Notes: generated by a model from the sequence alone, not told the origin. Numbered from the stretch's first letter, positions 1 to 6,426 are shown. The stretch: 6,573 nt of DNA from Candidatus Poseidoniaceae archaeon (GCA_013330285.1 DUIP01000037.1:1-6573), one strand, 5' to 3'. Made by a program: numbers and translations.

Positions 1-2628
1 CGCTCCTACAAGGGTAGCAACACACCAAGCGCTGCTAAGAACTACGATGTGATGATCAAGACTGAAGCAGACTGTGAATACGACTGGGCAACCACTGAGG
101 ATGTCTCACTCGCTACCAACGTGAACTTGAACATGGACATGGCCCGTGCCTGCCCAGAAATTCAAGCTTCGTTGGCAGACGTGACTGTTGACGAAGACTC
201 TGGTGCATACACCTTCAGCCTAACCAACATGGCTGACGATGTCCAAGACCTTGAAGCAGACCTCACCTGGACCTCATCCGCTGGAAACGTTGTTGCTTAC
301 GACAACGTTCTCGTCGACTGGGCTCAGAACGGACACGCAGTGACCATCACTCCATTGGACGACCAATTCGGTACCATGGACTACGAGTTCACTGTCGTAG
401 ACAGCAATGGTTTGTCGGACACCAAGAACATCTCATTCGAGGTTGTTAACGTGAACGACGCTCCTGTGATCTGCAACGTTGAAGACCTTGACTGCATGCC
501 ACTCTTCTCTCAGGATGGCGATTTCGAGAACATCCTCACTGAAGGCTTCGGCGTTCACAGCAAGTTCCTTGGAAACGTCTCCAACGCAAGCAAGTCCTAC
601 ATCCGTGACATGGCTAACGAGCAATCGCCTGACCGCCAAGTCTACGACTGGGACGCAAGCGTGACTGACTGTATTGCATTCAGTGTGGAAGTCAACGCCC
701 TCAACGAACTTGTCATCACCGAGAACACCAACAACGAACTTGGTGGCTCCTGTACGGTGACCCTCACCCTGTCTGACGACGGATTGCAAAACAGTGAAGC
801 GACTCCATACGAAGTCGACTTCTCGGTTGCTCCAGTCAACGACGCACCTGTGATCCCAACATGGGACCGACAGAACGGTACGGTCATGGAAGCCTCTAAC
901 GGCTCCATTCCTGCAGCACCATGGCAAATCAGTTTGATGGAAGACGACACGAATCTCGAGAACTTGACCTACGACCTGAGCGCTGTGATGTCTGATGTTG
1001 ACACCGAGCTCGGTGACCTCACATGGACTGTTGAACCAACTGTTCAGTGCACATACACGAACTACTTCACCACAACAATCGTCGGTGACCAACTCGTGTT
1101 CACACTGATTCCAGATGCAACAACCAACGCTAAGGATTGGGAAATTGACTACCTCAACGACAACGGTATCCACCAAATCGGTCCATCTGGTTCCGAGTTC
1201 TGTAAGATCCGTTTGGTCCTCGAGGATACTGCAACTGCCCCAAGCTATGTGCCAAACTACGACACAACAGTGCTGAACTCAGCATTCGACAGTCAACTGG
1301 CACCATATGTGCAAGGACAAGATGACATCGAAATCGGTGTCCGTGTCGAAAACGTTCGTGAGCAAGTCGCTGACTACTACCTAGACAGCGTCTCTGGCTT
1401 CGACTTCAACGGCGTGACCAACATCATGACCGGTACCTACGTGCCAGTCACGATCAAGGTCGGCGCTGGTGGCGACGAAGGACCGTTCACCTACGATCAC
1501 ATGCTTGCCGTGACCTTCCACTCGGATGGCCACCAAGAAGACGAGCCAACTCGATACTACACAGTCCCATCCTATGGAACAACTGTGTCCTTCGATGAAA
1601 TGGTCTACATCACCAAGGATACCACCAACGTGTGGGTTGAAATGGATGTTCTGACCTGCTTGAACGACCCATGTGACTTGACTGCAGCAGTCTCGGACCG
1701 ATTCCAGACCGACGACCCAGCATCCCACCGTGCCAACAACAACGGCATCCAAGGTGCTGACTGGTCCAAGCCTGGACAGTACGGTAGCAACGCTACCCAG
1801 ACCTCCGAGCGTCGACCTCTCCTTGAGGACAGCAACTGGTGTAACAACCGAATGACGTCCCTTGAAGTTGGTTCGATCTGTAACCACGCCAACCAGCCAC
1901 CAGGTACCTTCGAAGCTACGAGCCAATCGCTACCAAGCGTTGTCCGTACCATCGGAGCATCCTCGGTCCCATCGTTTGCACCAAGCATCGTTGTGGTCAG
2001 CCTCACTGGTCTCTTCGTGAGCGCTCTTGCCTTCTCCAGCCGCCGTGCTGATGATGAAGAAGAAGTCACTCAGACCATGGTCGACGACGACGCTGCAGTG
2101 AGCCCTGTGATTGCAACCATCCTCATGGTCGCTATCACCGTCGTGCTCTCTGGTGTGATCTACGTTTGGGCAAGTAGCCTCGCTGACGTTGATACCAAGG
2201 GTGTTCCTCGGATCACCTTCGATATCGAAGACATCGATGCCTATGATGCTGATACTGGTCACTGGCGAATTTCAGTGCAAGCGGCTGAGACCGACTTGGC
2301 AACACAAGCTGTTGTGCTCCGAATCATCTACACAGATGCAGACGGCAACACAGCAACTCATGATGCTAACTTGGCTGACACGAATGGTGTATACGGGTTC
2401 AACCCGGACAACAGTGACGCTTTCGTCACCTTTGTCGATCAGGTGAATAAGGAAGGAACAGATTCTGTTTCAACCTTCAACACCGGTGACACCATCTTTG
2501 TGCGAACCCACGCCCCAGACGGCACGCCTTTGGAAGACGTGACAATTCAACTGTCCTACGCACCTAACGTAGGACAAGGTGCACTGCTCAAGCAGTGGAA
2601 CGATTTGTCATACGACACCAAGGCTTGA
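1..2628 (+). CDS. Large cadherin-like surface protein with a C-terminal archaeal type IV pilin module (5' partial)
   Basis: The frame is open from base 1, so the N-terminus lies outside the window; 875 residues are visible, ending at TGA 2626-2628. The first half holds extracellular beta-sandwich repeats of the cadherin-like/tandem-repeat type: two units close with VNDAPVI (451-471 and 835-855, 128 residues apart), and the chain is rich in Asp, Asn, Thr and aromatic residues, with few Lys. A third, more divergent stretch with several Cys runs to about 1900. A hydrophobic segment at 1978-2034 (APSIVVVSLTGLFVSALAF) is followed by SRR and an acidic linker, as in a C-terminal membrane anchor. The frame then continues into the pilin signature AVSPVIATILMVAITVV (2095-2145) and about 150 beta-rich residues. 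The predicted topology is outside-in-outside, which is self-consistent. It probably acts as a cell-surface adhesin, an envelope component or a pilus-linked protein; the substrate is unknown. AAC and GAC greatly outnumber AAT and GAT, unlike the next gene, suggesting strong expression. Repeat class and pilin module are confident; the biological role is inferred. Confidence 0.85.
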   Translation, partial: RSYKGSNTPSAAKNYDVMIKTEADCEYDWATTEDVSLATNVNLNMDMARACPEIQASLADVTVDEDSGAYTFSLTNMADDVQDLEADLTWTSSAGNVVAYDNVLVDWAQNGHAVTITPLDDQFGTMDYEFTVVDSNGLSDTKNISFEVVNVNDAPVICNVEDLDCMPLFSQDGDFENILTEGFGVHSKFLGNVSNASKSYIRDMANEQSPDRQVYDWDASVTDCIAFSVEVNALNELVITENTNNELGGSCTVTLTLSDDGLQNSEATPYEVDFSVAPVNDAPVIPTWDRQNGTVMEASNGSIPAAPWQISLMEDDTNLENLTYDLSAVMSDVDTELGDLTWTVEPTVQCTYTNYFTTTIVGDQLVFTLIPDATTNAKDWEIDYLNDNGIHQIGPSGSEFCKIRLVLEDTATAPSYVPNYDTTVLNSAFDSQLAPYVQGQDDIEIGVRVENVREQVADYYLDSVSGFDFNGVTNIMTGTYVPVTIKVGAGGDEGPFTYDHMLAVTFHSDGHQEDEPTRYYTVPSYGTTVSFDEMVYITKDTTNVWVEMDVLTCLNDPCDLTAAVSDRFQTDDPASHRANNNGIQGADWSKPGQYGSNATQTSERRPLLEDSNWCNNRMTSLEVGSICNHANQPPGTFEATSQSLPSVVRTIGASSVPSFAPSIVVVSLTGLFVSALAFSSRRADDEEEVTQTMVDDDAAVSPVIATILMVAITVVLSGVIYVWASSLADVDTKGVPRITFDIEDIDAYDADTGHWRISVQAAETDLATQAVVLRIIYTDADGNTATHDANLADTNGVYGFNPDNSDAFVTFVDQVNKEGTDSVSTFNTGDTIFVRTHAPDGTPLEDVTIQLSYAPNVGQGALLKQWNDLSYDTKA
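2077..2628 (+). other. Embedded archaeal prepilin-like module inside the surface protein
   Basis: From an in-frame ATG at 2077 the sequence reads MVDDDAAVSPVIATILM, which has the layout of a complete stand-alone archaeal prepilin of the Pilin_N (DUF1628-like) class: a short acidic leader, the AVSPVI motif, then a roughly 28-residue hydrophobic helix ending near ASSLA (2184). The remaining approximately 148 residues are polar and beta-rich with no Cys, fitting a pilin head domain. As a separate product it would be 183 residues, a normal pilin length. No good Shine-Dalgarno sequence precedes 2077 (only GAAGAAG about 12 bases away), so I read it as a domain of the longer protein rather than an independent gene. 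Prepilin peptidase could in principle cut at the A/AVSPV region; this is inference from the family. Confidence 0.6.
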
Positions 2629-2664
2629 GGTTCAAGACCGACGTGAAGACAATCGGACGCATTA

Positions 2665-2690
2665 GGGAAAGGGGCTTCGGCCCCTTTCCC
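2665..2690 (+). terminator. Perfect 11-bp UUCG hairpin after the surface-protein gene
   Basis: The arms GGGAAAGGGGC (2665-2675) and GCCCCTTTCCC (2680-2690) pair without a mismatch around a TTCG loop, forming the extra-stable C(UUCG)G tetraloop. It begins 36 bases after the stop codon. There is no long T-run behind it (the next bases are ttctgcctcc), so it is not a classical bacterial intrinsic terminator. A 3'-end-stabilising or processing hairpin on a highly expressed mRNA is equally possible. Confidence 0.65.
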
Positions 2691-2703
2691 TTCTGCCTCC
2701 CAA

Positions 2704-2792
2704 CATCCCTGTGAAGGGATGATCCACCAGAATGGTGGAAAGCCTGCCCGAACGCAGGGGGTTTCCGTAAGGGGCCCCCTGTCTTCGGCCCC
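2704..2792 (+). other. Chain of hairpins and G/C tracts, possible structured RNA
   Basis: Several stems follow one another with almost no spacer. CATCCCT (2704-2710) pairs with AGGGATG (2715-2721) over a GTGA (GNRA) loop. TCCACC (2723-2728) pairs with GGTGGA (2734-2739) over AGAAT. CCTGC (2743-2747) pairs with GCAGG (2754-2758). As an alternative to the last, CAGGGGG (2755-2761) pairs with CCCCCTG (2775-2781). GGGGCC (2771-2776) can also pair with GGCCCC (2787-2792). The block CTTCGGCCCC occurs both in the hairpin before it (2675-2684) and here (2783-2792). It could be a small non-coding RNA, a 5' leader element of the downstream phosphatase gene, or a second transcription-end signal. I do not recognise it as a known riboswitch. 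It matters for start choice: a frame open from 2719 would make protein from these stems, which argues against that start. Confidence 0.4.
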
Positions 2793-2871
2793 CCCTTTCT
2801 TCGCCCTCCAGGGTGTTTTTCATTTCGAATGTGTTGCGAAGCCTTTCAAAGCAGCCCATTCTGCGTTATCC

Positions 2872-3561
2872 ATGAGCACTCCATCAGCAACACCTCAACC
2901 ACTCACCGATGTGACATGTGTTGTGTTTGATTGCGACGGTGTGCTGGTTGATGCGGTGAGTTCATGGCGAACATTGCACGATCACTTTGGAACTGATAAT
3001 TCTGCCAATCTTCAGCGTTTCATTCGAGGTGAAATCTCCGATTCGGAATTCATGCGGCTTGACATAAAGAAATGGAAATCGATTGAGGACCCGATTCATA
3101 GAGAAGATTTGTTCAGGGCTTATGCTGGAGTGCAGCTGATGGCTGGCGCACGAGAGCTTGTTGAGCGCCTCCAACAGCGTGGTATCTTTGTCGCCATTGT
3201 CAGCGCAGGAGTCGATCTCTTTGTTGCCTCTATTGCTGCCATGCTCAAGGTCGATGATTGGATTGCAAATGGATTTGAGTTTAATGAAGACGATACACTT
3301 GGCGATGAAGGTATTTGTCGTCTTCACGCTACAGGAAAAGGAGAAATCATCCAGCGTCTGCTGGAAATGAACAATCTCGAACCAGAAGGTTGCGTGAGCA
3401 TAGGTGATTCCGAAATGGATTTGTCCATGCTGATCGATGGTGGACACTTTATTGGATTTAATCCAACACGAGAATCCTCACTCTCATCGTTTGAGTCTGC
3501 GGGCGTTCCAATCGTTGTTGGAAAGAATCTCCTTGAGGTCGCCCCGTACCTTGGCGTTTGA
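2872..3561 (+). CDS. HAD-superfamily phosphatase, phosphoserine phosphatase-like
   Basis: A 229-residue soluble protein that carries all four HAD motifs. Motif I is FDCDGVLVD, with nucleophile D20 and acid/base D22. Motif II is the Ser of VSAG (S111). Motif III is K156 in GKGEII. Motif IV is IGDSEMD (D179, D183), binding Mg2+. A helical cap of about 70 residues lies between motif I and motif II, as in the C1-cap subclass that includes phosphoserine phosphatase (SerB: O-phosphoserine + H2O to serine + phosphate). Length is close to that family (about 210-230). Substrate cannot be read from sequence, so serine biosynthesis is a likely but unproven role. The frame is open further upstream to an ATG at 2719, but those 51 extra residues would be translated hairpin DNA and lie before the recognisable fold, so ATG 2872 is preferred. 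No Shine-Dalgarno precedes it, which suggests a leaderless mRNA. Asp and Asn are often GAT/AAT here, unlike the upstream gene. Confidence 0.8.
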   Translation: MSTPSATPQPLTDVTCVVFDCDGVLVDAVSSWRTLHDHFGTDNSANLQRFIRGEISDSEFMRLDIKKWKSIEDPIHREDLFRAYAGVQLMAGARELVERLQQRGIFVAIVSAGVDLFVASIAAMLKVDDWIANGFEFNEDDTLGDEGICRLHATGKGEIIQRLLEMNNLEPEGCVSIGDSEMDLSMLIDGGHFIGFNPTRESSLSSFESAGVPIVVGKNLLEVAPYLGV

Positions 3562-3566
3562 TCCAC

Positions 3567-5234
3567 TCAAGCAAACGGTATGGCTGTCGTGGCATGACTC
3601 TTCAAATTGACAATCGTGAGCATACATGGCTTTGGTTGGAATCCAAGCATTCTCTGGTATGATGTTTGGTCTTGCCATGTGCTTGAACAAATCAACGTCG
3701 TACCCTTGTAGTCTAAGCACGCATGACCGTGGACGTGACCAGTTACGAAGATGTCAGGTACTTCTCGAATGACTAAACCATCTTCAGGTTCAGGAGATAA
3801 TGGCGTTTTTCCACCCCATTGGGGGGCTAAGTGGCGACGTCGTAGCATTTGTCGCATAGCCTCAACAGGGTCGGCATAGGTTACTGTTCTCAAACCTGCG
3901 ACAAAGTCGTCGATTGACTTTCCATGGTATGACAAATGCCGAACACCGTGGAGTGAGAAATCACAAGGATTCCCTACGAAGGTGGTGGTGTTGTAATCCT
4001 GTTGAATATCCTTCTCAAATGTTGGTTGGGGCTCCGCAGGTCGCACAGCGTCGTGATTCCCGGGAAGCATCACGCATTCAACCCATTCTGGTAATAATTC
4101 CAATAGGCGTGCAAACTCTTGGTATTGACCAAACAAATCAGGGATTGATAATTCACTGTCCTGACCAGGATAGATGCCAACCCCATCAACACAATCGCCT
4201 GAAAGTATGAGGTATTTGATCGTCTTCGCAAGTGGATCGGTATGGAACCAGCGGACCATTTTATGCCACTGCGCTTCGAGGAAGGTTTTCGATCCTACGT
4301 GGATGTCAGAAAGGAAAGCAACACTCACTCCGTGCTCAGAGGCTGCCTTAGTGTGCCGATCTTTCATTGGGAAATGTAAATCATCGACATAAAACATATC
4401 TCCAGTTTGACTAAATGTACCTGAGACTCCAAGAACATCATCTGGCATCAGTCCTGCCTCGAGAATTTGTTCATGTGCCCGGTCCCGATCATCACCCTTT
4501 CTCTTTGTCAACAAACATGTTAATTCGCCAGTTTCATCCTCAAGATTCCAAATGAGGTGGCCATTTTTTGTGTACCTTGGCTCATTGACGAGACCGATGG
4601 CCACAGCTTTGTTTTCATATCCCTGGTAGCGGCTGCTTTCAGCATGAAGTCGAGCAATTTCTGTCGGCGTCCTTGGAAGCCTCGAATTCTGTATGATCAT
4701 CTTCCGGATACTCTGTAAACGATCACTAAAACACGAGGTGATGTCAGTCATTTTTCCTTCTGTGGTGCTATTGCCTGTGATGTCATAGTGGACGACAATG
4801 TCAGTCGAGGCATCGCTTGCATGTTCACTGAAATCTGATTCTTTCCAATCAGGTAAATTGTTCCTGAATTGAATGTCCAAAGGTTCAGGCTCATTGATTG
4901 GAGCAATGGTGCGGCCAAGGTCAATCGTCGCATGCGATGTTGATGGTTGCTTATTTTCTTTGATTTCGGGTTTTGGTGTTGGTTGTGTTGATGCCTTCAT
5001 TCGTTGCTTTCCCTGCCAAACTGCCACCATGTCTTCTAAGATTTCAGCCGTCAAAAATCCCCGTTCAAATCCAACTGCTTCTGCACACTCCAACACGCCA
5101 GATAGGTCTTCCAATTTCATCAAAGGTTGGCGTACGGATGCCGTGGGCACGATGCCTTTGGCTCGGAGAACAGGGAGAATCTCATCCCACGGCGCACCCA
5201 TGGCGACAAGGTAGCGAAGCCCCTCCAAAAGCAC
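3567..5234 (-). CDS. polB: DNA polymerase D small subunit DP1 (3'-5' exonuclease subunit)
   Basis: This is the small subunit of the archaeal replicative polymerase PolD (DNA polymerase II small subunit; also called DP1), which pairs with the large catalytic subunit DP2 and supplies proofreading exonuclease activity. At 555 residues it is slightly shorter than the usual ~600. Residues 1-75 form a helical N-terminal domain. Residues 76-200 are a polar linker rich in Pro, Thr, Ser and acidic residues. An OB fold spans about 205-290 (LIWNLEDETGELTCLL). The calcineurin-like phosphodiesterase domain spans about 303-545. All metal-site motifs are present: SDIHVGS (D310, H312), SGDCVDG (D347), PGNHDAVRPAEPQP (N393, H394), SYHGKS (H437) and TGHVHGH (H500, H502), so the nuclease should be active, unlike the inactivated eukaryotic B-subunits. 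Translation starts at GTG 5234-5232; an in-frame TAG lies just upstream, and an AGGT-type ribosome site is well placed. The gene lies 35 bp behind the CinA-like gene on the same strand and is probably co-transcribed with it. No intein is seen. DP2 is not in the window. Confidence 0.97.
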   Translation of the reverse strand: MLLEGLRYLVAMGAPWDEILPVLRAKGIVPTASVRQPLMKLEDLSGVLECAEAVGFERGFLTAEILEDMVAVWQGKQRMKASTQPTPKPEIKENKQPSTSHATIDLGRTIAPINEPEPLDIQFRNNLPDWKESDFSEHASDASTDIVVHYDITGNSTTEGKMTDITSCFSDRLQSIRKMIIQNSRLPRTPTEIARLHAESSRYQGYENKAVAIGLVNEPRYTKNGHLIWNLEDETGELTCLLTKRKGDDRDRAHEQILEAGLMPDDVLGVSGTFSQTGDMFYVDDLHFPMKDRHTKAASEHGVSVAFLSDIHVGSKTFLEAQWHKMVRWFHTDPLAKTIKYLILSGDCVDGVGIYPGQDSELSIPDLFGQYQEFARLLELLPEWVECVMLPGNHDAVRPAEPQPTFEKDIQQDYNTTTFVGNPCDFSLHGVRHLSYHGKSIDDFVAGLRTVTYADPVEAMRQMLRRRHLAPQWGGKTPLSPEPEDGLVIREVPDIFVTGHVHGHACLDYKGTTLICSSTWQDQTSYQRMLGFQPKPCMLTIVNLKSHATTAIPFA

Positions 5235-5241
5235 ACCGGTG

Positions 5242-5248
5242 ACCTACC
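5242..5248 (-). promoter_or_regulatory. Shine-Dalgarno-like site for the DP1 gene
   Basis: On the minus strand GGTAGGT lies 7 bases before the GTG start at 5234. It supports the GTG start over an in-frame ATG twelve codons in (5201-5199), for which the only purine-rich block (GGAGGGG) is too far away. Confidence 0.45.
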
Positions 5249-5269
5249 TTGGTCAGACTGAAAGTGAAC

Positions 5270-5956
5270 TTACCATTCGACGTCAGAATCAATATCATCA
5301 TCGCTGGTTGGCTGCTCGCCGGTGCCATCCCATTCATCGCCTTTCCACGGCGTAGCTTCTCGAGCAGCAGCATCCCTCTTGGCTCTCTCAATTTCGAACT
5401 GAGCCTGGGCTTTTGCCTTTGCAATCACTGCTTCATCCTCTGCTCTCTTGTGTTCTTCTTCAAGGGCCATGGCATCATCCCAACAACGGATCGCAGTGAG
5501 CAGGGCAAAATGGACGAATGCAATTTTGTTTTCCGCTCTATTGCCACCGATTTGTGTGGATTCTGCGTTGGCCCAATTAGGGGAGGCGATTCCAACATAA
5601 ACCATGCCGACTTTCTTGTTGGTGCCTTCGTTTGTGGGGCCCGCAATACCTGTGATCGAGATGGCAATGCTGGCTTTGGCACGCTTGACTGCCCCTTGAG
5701 CCATTGCAATCGCTACACCGGCTGAAACAGCACCTTTCTTCTCGATGAGTTCAGCAGAAACACCAAGTTCCTCAGTTTTAGCTTCATTTGAATATGTGAC
5801 CCATGACTGATTGAACCATTGGGAGGCTCCCGCAATGTCAGTAAAGGCACTGGCAAGTAATCCTCCAGTGCATGATTCAGCGACAGTGATGGTGTGGCCA
5901 CCATCCTTGAGGCGGCGCACCAGTCGGGCAGCGGCCGCTTGGACATCTTCATCCAT
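5270..5956 (-). CDS. pncC: CinA C-terminal-domain protein (NMN amidohydrolase PncC-like) with charged C-terminal extension
   Basis: Residues 1 to about 160 match the stand-alone CinA C-terminal domain, which in characterised bacterial members deamidates nicotinamide mononucleotide to nicotinate mononucleotide (pyridine nucleotide salvage, cytosol). Visible hallmarks are TVAESCTGGLLAS with the presumed nucleophile S28, the VTYSNEAKTEELGV segment (Y55, N57, K60), the GAVSAGVAIAMAQGA helix, ISITGIAGP (99-107) and KVGMVYVGIA. The N-terminal molybdopterin-binding-like domain of full-length CinA is absent, as in PncC/YgaD-type proteins. Residues 161-199 form an Ala/Glu/Lys/Arg-rich helix likely to be a coiled coil, and 200-228 are an acidic tail with three Trp (W204, W209, W228); the usual family length is about 160-170, so this is an addition. 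ATG 5956 starts the conserved domain directly; no Shine-Dalgarno is visible, so the message may be leaderless. The gene is the first of a probable pair with the DP1 gene. Enzyme activity is inferred from family membership. Confidence 0.88.
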   Translation of the reverse strand: MDEDVQAAAARLVRRLKDGGHTITVAESCTGGLLASAFTDIAGASQWFNQSWVTYSNEAKTEELGVSAELIEKKGAVSAGVAIAMAQGAVKRAKASIAISITGIAGPTNEGTNKKVGMVYVGIASPNWANAESTQIGGNRAENKIAFVHFALLTAIRCWDDAMALEEEHKRAEDEAVIAKAKAQAQFEIERAKRDAAAREATPWKGDEWDGTGEQPTSDDDIDSDVEW

Positions 5957-6037
5957 GCAATCTGAGGGGCTGGCTCATCGCCTTTGAGGTTAACCCTCTT
6001 ACAATGGCTTCAAGAACCGGGGCATACACGACAGCGT

Positions 6038-6110
6038 GGGTCTGTGGTCTAGTGGTTATGACACCGCCCTTACACGGCGTTGATCGAGGGTTCAAATCCC
6101 TCCAGACCCA
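6038..6110 (+). tRNA. tRNA-Val, anticodon UAC
   Basis: A 73-base cloverleaf. The acceptor arms GGGTCTG (6038-6044) and CAGACCC (6103-6109) pair fully, followed by discriminator A at 6110. The D-arm is GGTCTAGTGGTTATGAC. The anticodon loop CTTACAC places TAC at 6071-6073, which reads valine GUA and related codons. The T-arm is GAGGG-TTCAAAT-CCCTC. The anticodon stem has four pairs plus a C27-U43 mismatch (6064/6080). CCA is not encoded (CCT follows), as is common in archaea, and there is no intron. The 81 bases between the divergent CinA-like gene and this tRNA (5957-6037) must hold both promoters; only weak AT-rich candidates are visible, such as TTACAAT at 5999-6005. Confidence 0.95.
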
Positions 6111-6111
6111 C

Positions 6112-6420
6112 CTACCAAAGATGACTTCGTATGTCGTTTGTCGAATTGGCAATCACTTTGGTTATGCCTGACGCACGTCGAAACGCTTCGGCTTCTTCCT
6201 CACTTCCATCAATCATGATGCAATGGACTGCTCGTTGCCATAAACCGGGTTCAGGTACAGATCCTCTATGATCAACTGCTACCAGTATGTCATCCAATTC
6301 TGTGAACATCAACAAGGTCGTGGACTGGGCGACTTCTGCTCCCTTGAGTACCAACCATCGAGCACCAGCCATCCCCTCTCGTGGGTTTGGCCCAAGTTCA
6401 GATAAGGTGACAATTCGCAT
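6112..6420 (-). CDS. Small conserved-looking protein of unknown function (102 aa)
   Basis: I do not recognise this protein. It starts MRIVTLSELGPNPREG and is soluble, without signal peptide or membrane segment. The pattern suggests a small alpha/beta fold: hydrophobic strands (STTLLMF, DILVAVDH, RAVHCIMIDG), an acidic helix (SEEEAEAFRRA) and a final strand (ITKVIAN). A second ATG two codons upstream (6426) is possible, but GAGGT sits 6 bases before ATG 6420 and right against 6426, so 6420 is chosen. It follows the next upstream minus-strand gene after only 9 bases, with the ribosome site overlapping that gene's stop, so the two are almost certainly co-translated. Its own stop (TAG, 6112-6114) is one base from the 3' end of the tRNA-Val on the other strand, so its transcript must read antisense into that tRNA or end within its last codons. 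That it is a real gene is supported by the coupling and by protein-like composition. Confidence 0.7.
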   Translation of the reverse strand: MRIVTLSELGPNPREGMAGARWLVLKGAEVAQSTTLLMFTELDDILVAVDHRGSVPEPGLWQRAVHCIMIDGSEEEAEAFRRASGITKVIANSTNDIRSHLW

Positions 6421-6426
6421 GTACAT

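Noticed and set aside
433..1176. 247-codon open frame on the minus strand, antisense to the surface protein
   Set aside because: Composition is Val/Cys/His-rich and shows no domain; it is a by-product of the strong codon bias of the plus-strand gene, as are the minus-strand frames at 642-950, 1381-1926, 1605-2069 and 1930-2262.
2662..2859. 65-codon minus-strand frame over the hairpin region
   Set aside because: It is made of translated stem-loops and G/C runs, with no start signal or protein-like pattern.
2719..2871. Longer start for the phosphatase gene (ATG 2719)
   Set aside because: The 51 added residues translate hairpin stems and G/C tracts, lie before the HAD fold and have low-complexity character; ATG 2872 gives a normal family length.
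5249..5725. 158-codon plus-strand frame inside the CinA-like gene, including a hydrophobic start resembling a membrane protein
   Set aside because: It lies antisense to a clearly conserved enzyme domain and is Cys/Phe-rich, typical of an opposite-strand shadow.
5986..5998. Small palindrome GGTTAACC in the gap before the CinA-like gene, as an operator
   Set aside because: An eight-base palindrome is expected by chance and there is no second copy or partner regulator gene nearby.
5949..6152. Minus-strand frame of 67 codons across the tRNA gene (contains RDLNPRSTPCKGG)
   Set aside because: It is the reverse complement of tRNA-Val; such peptides are a well-known false-gene artefact.
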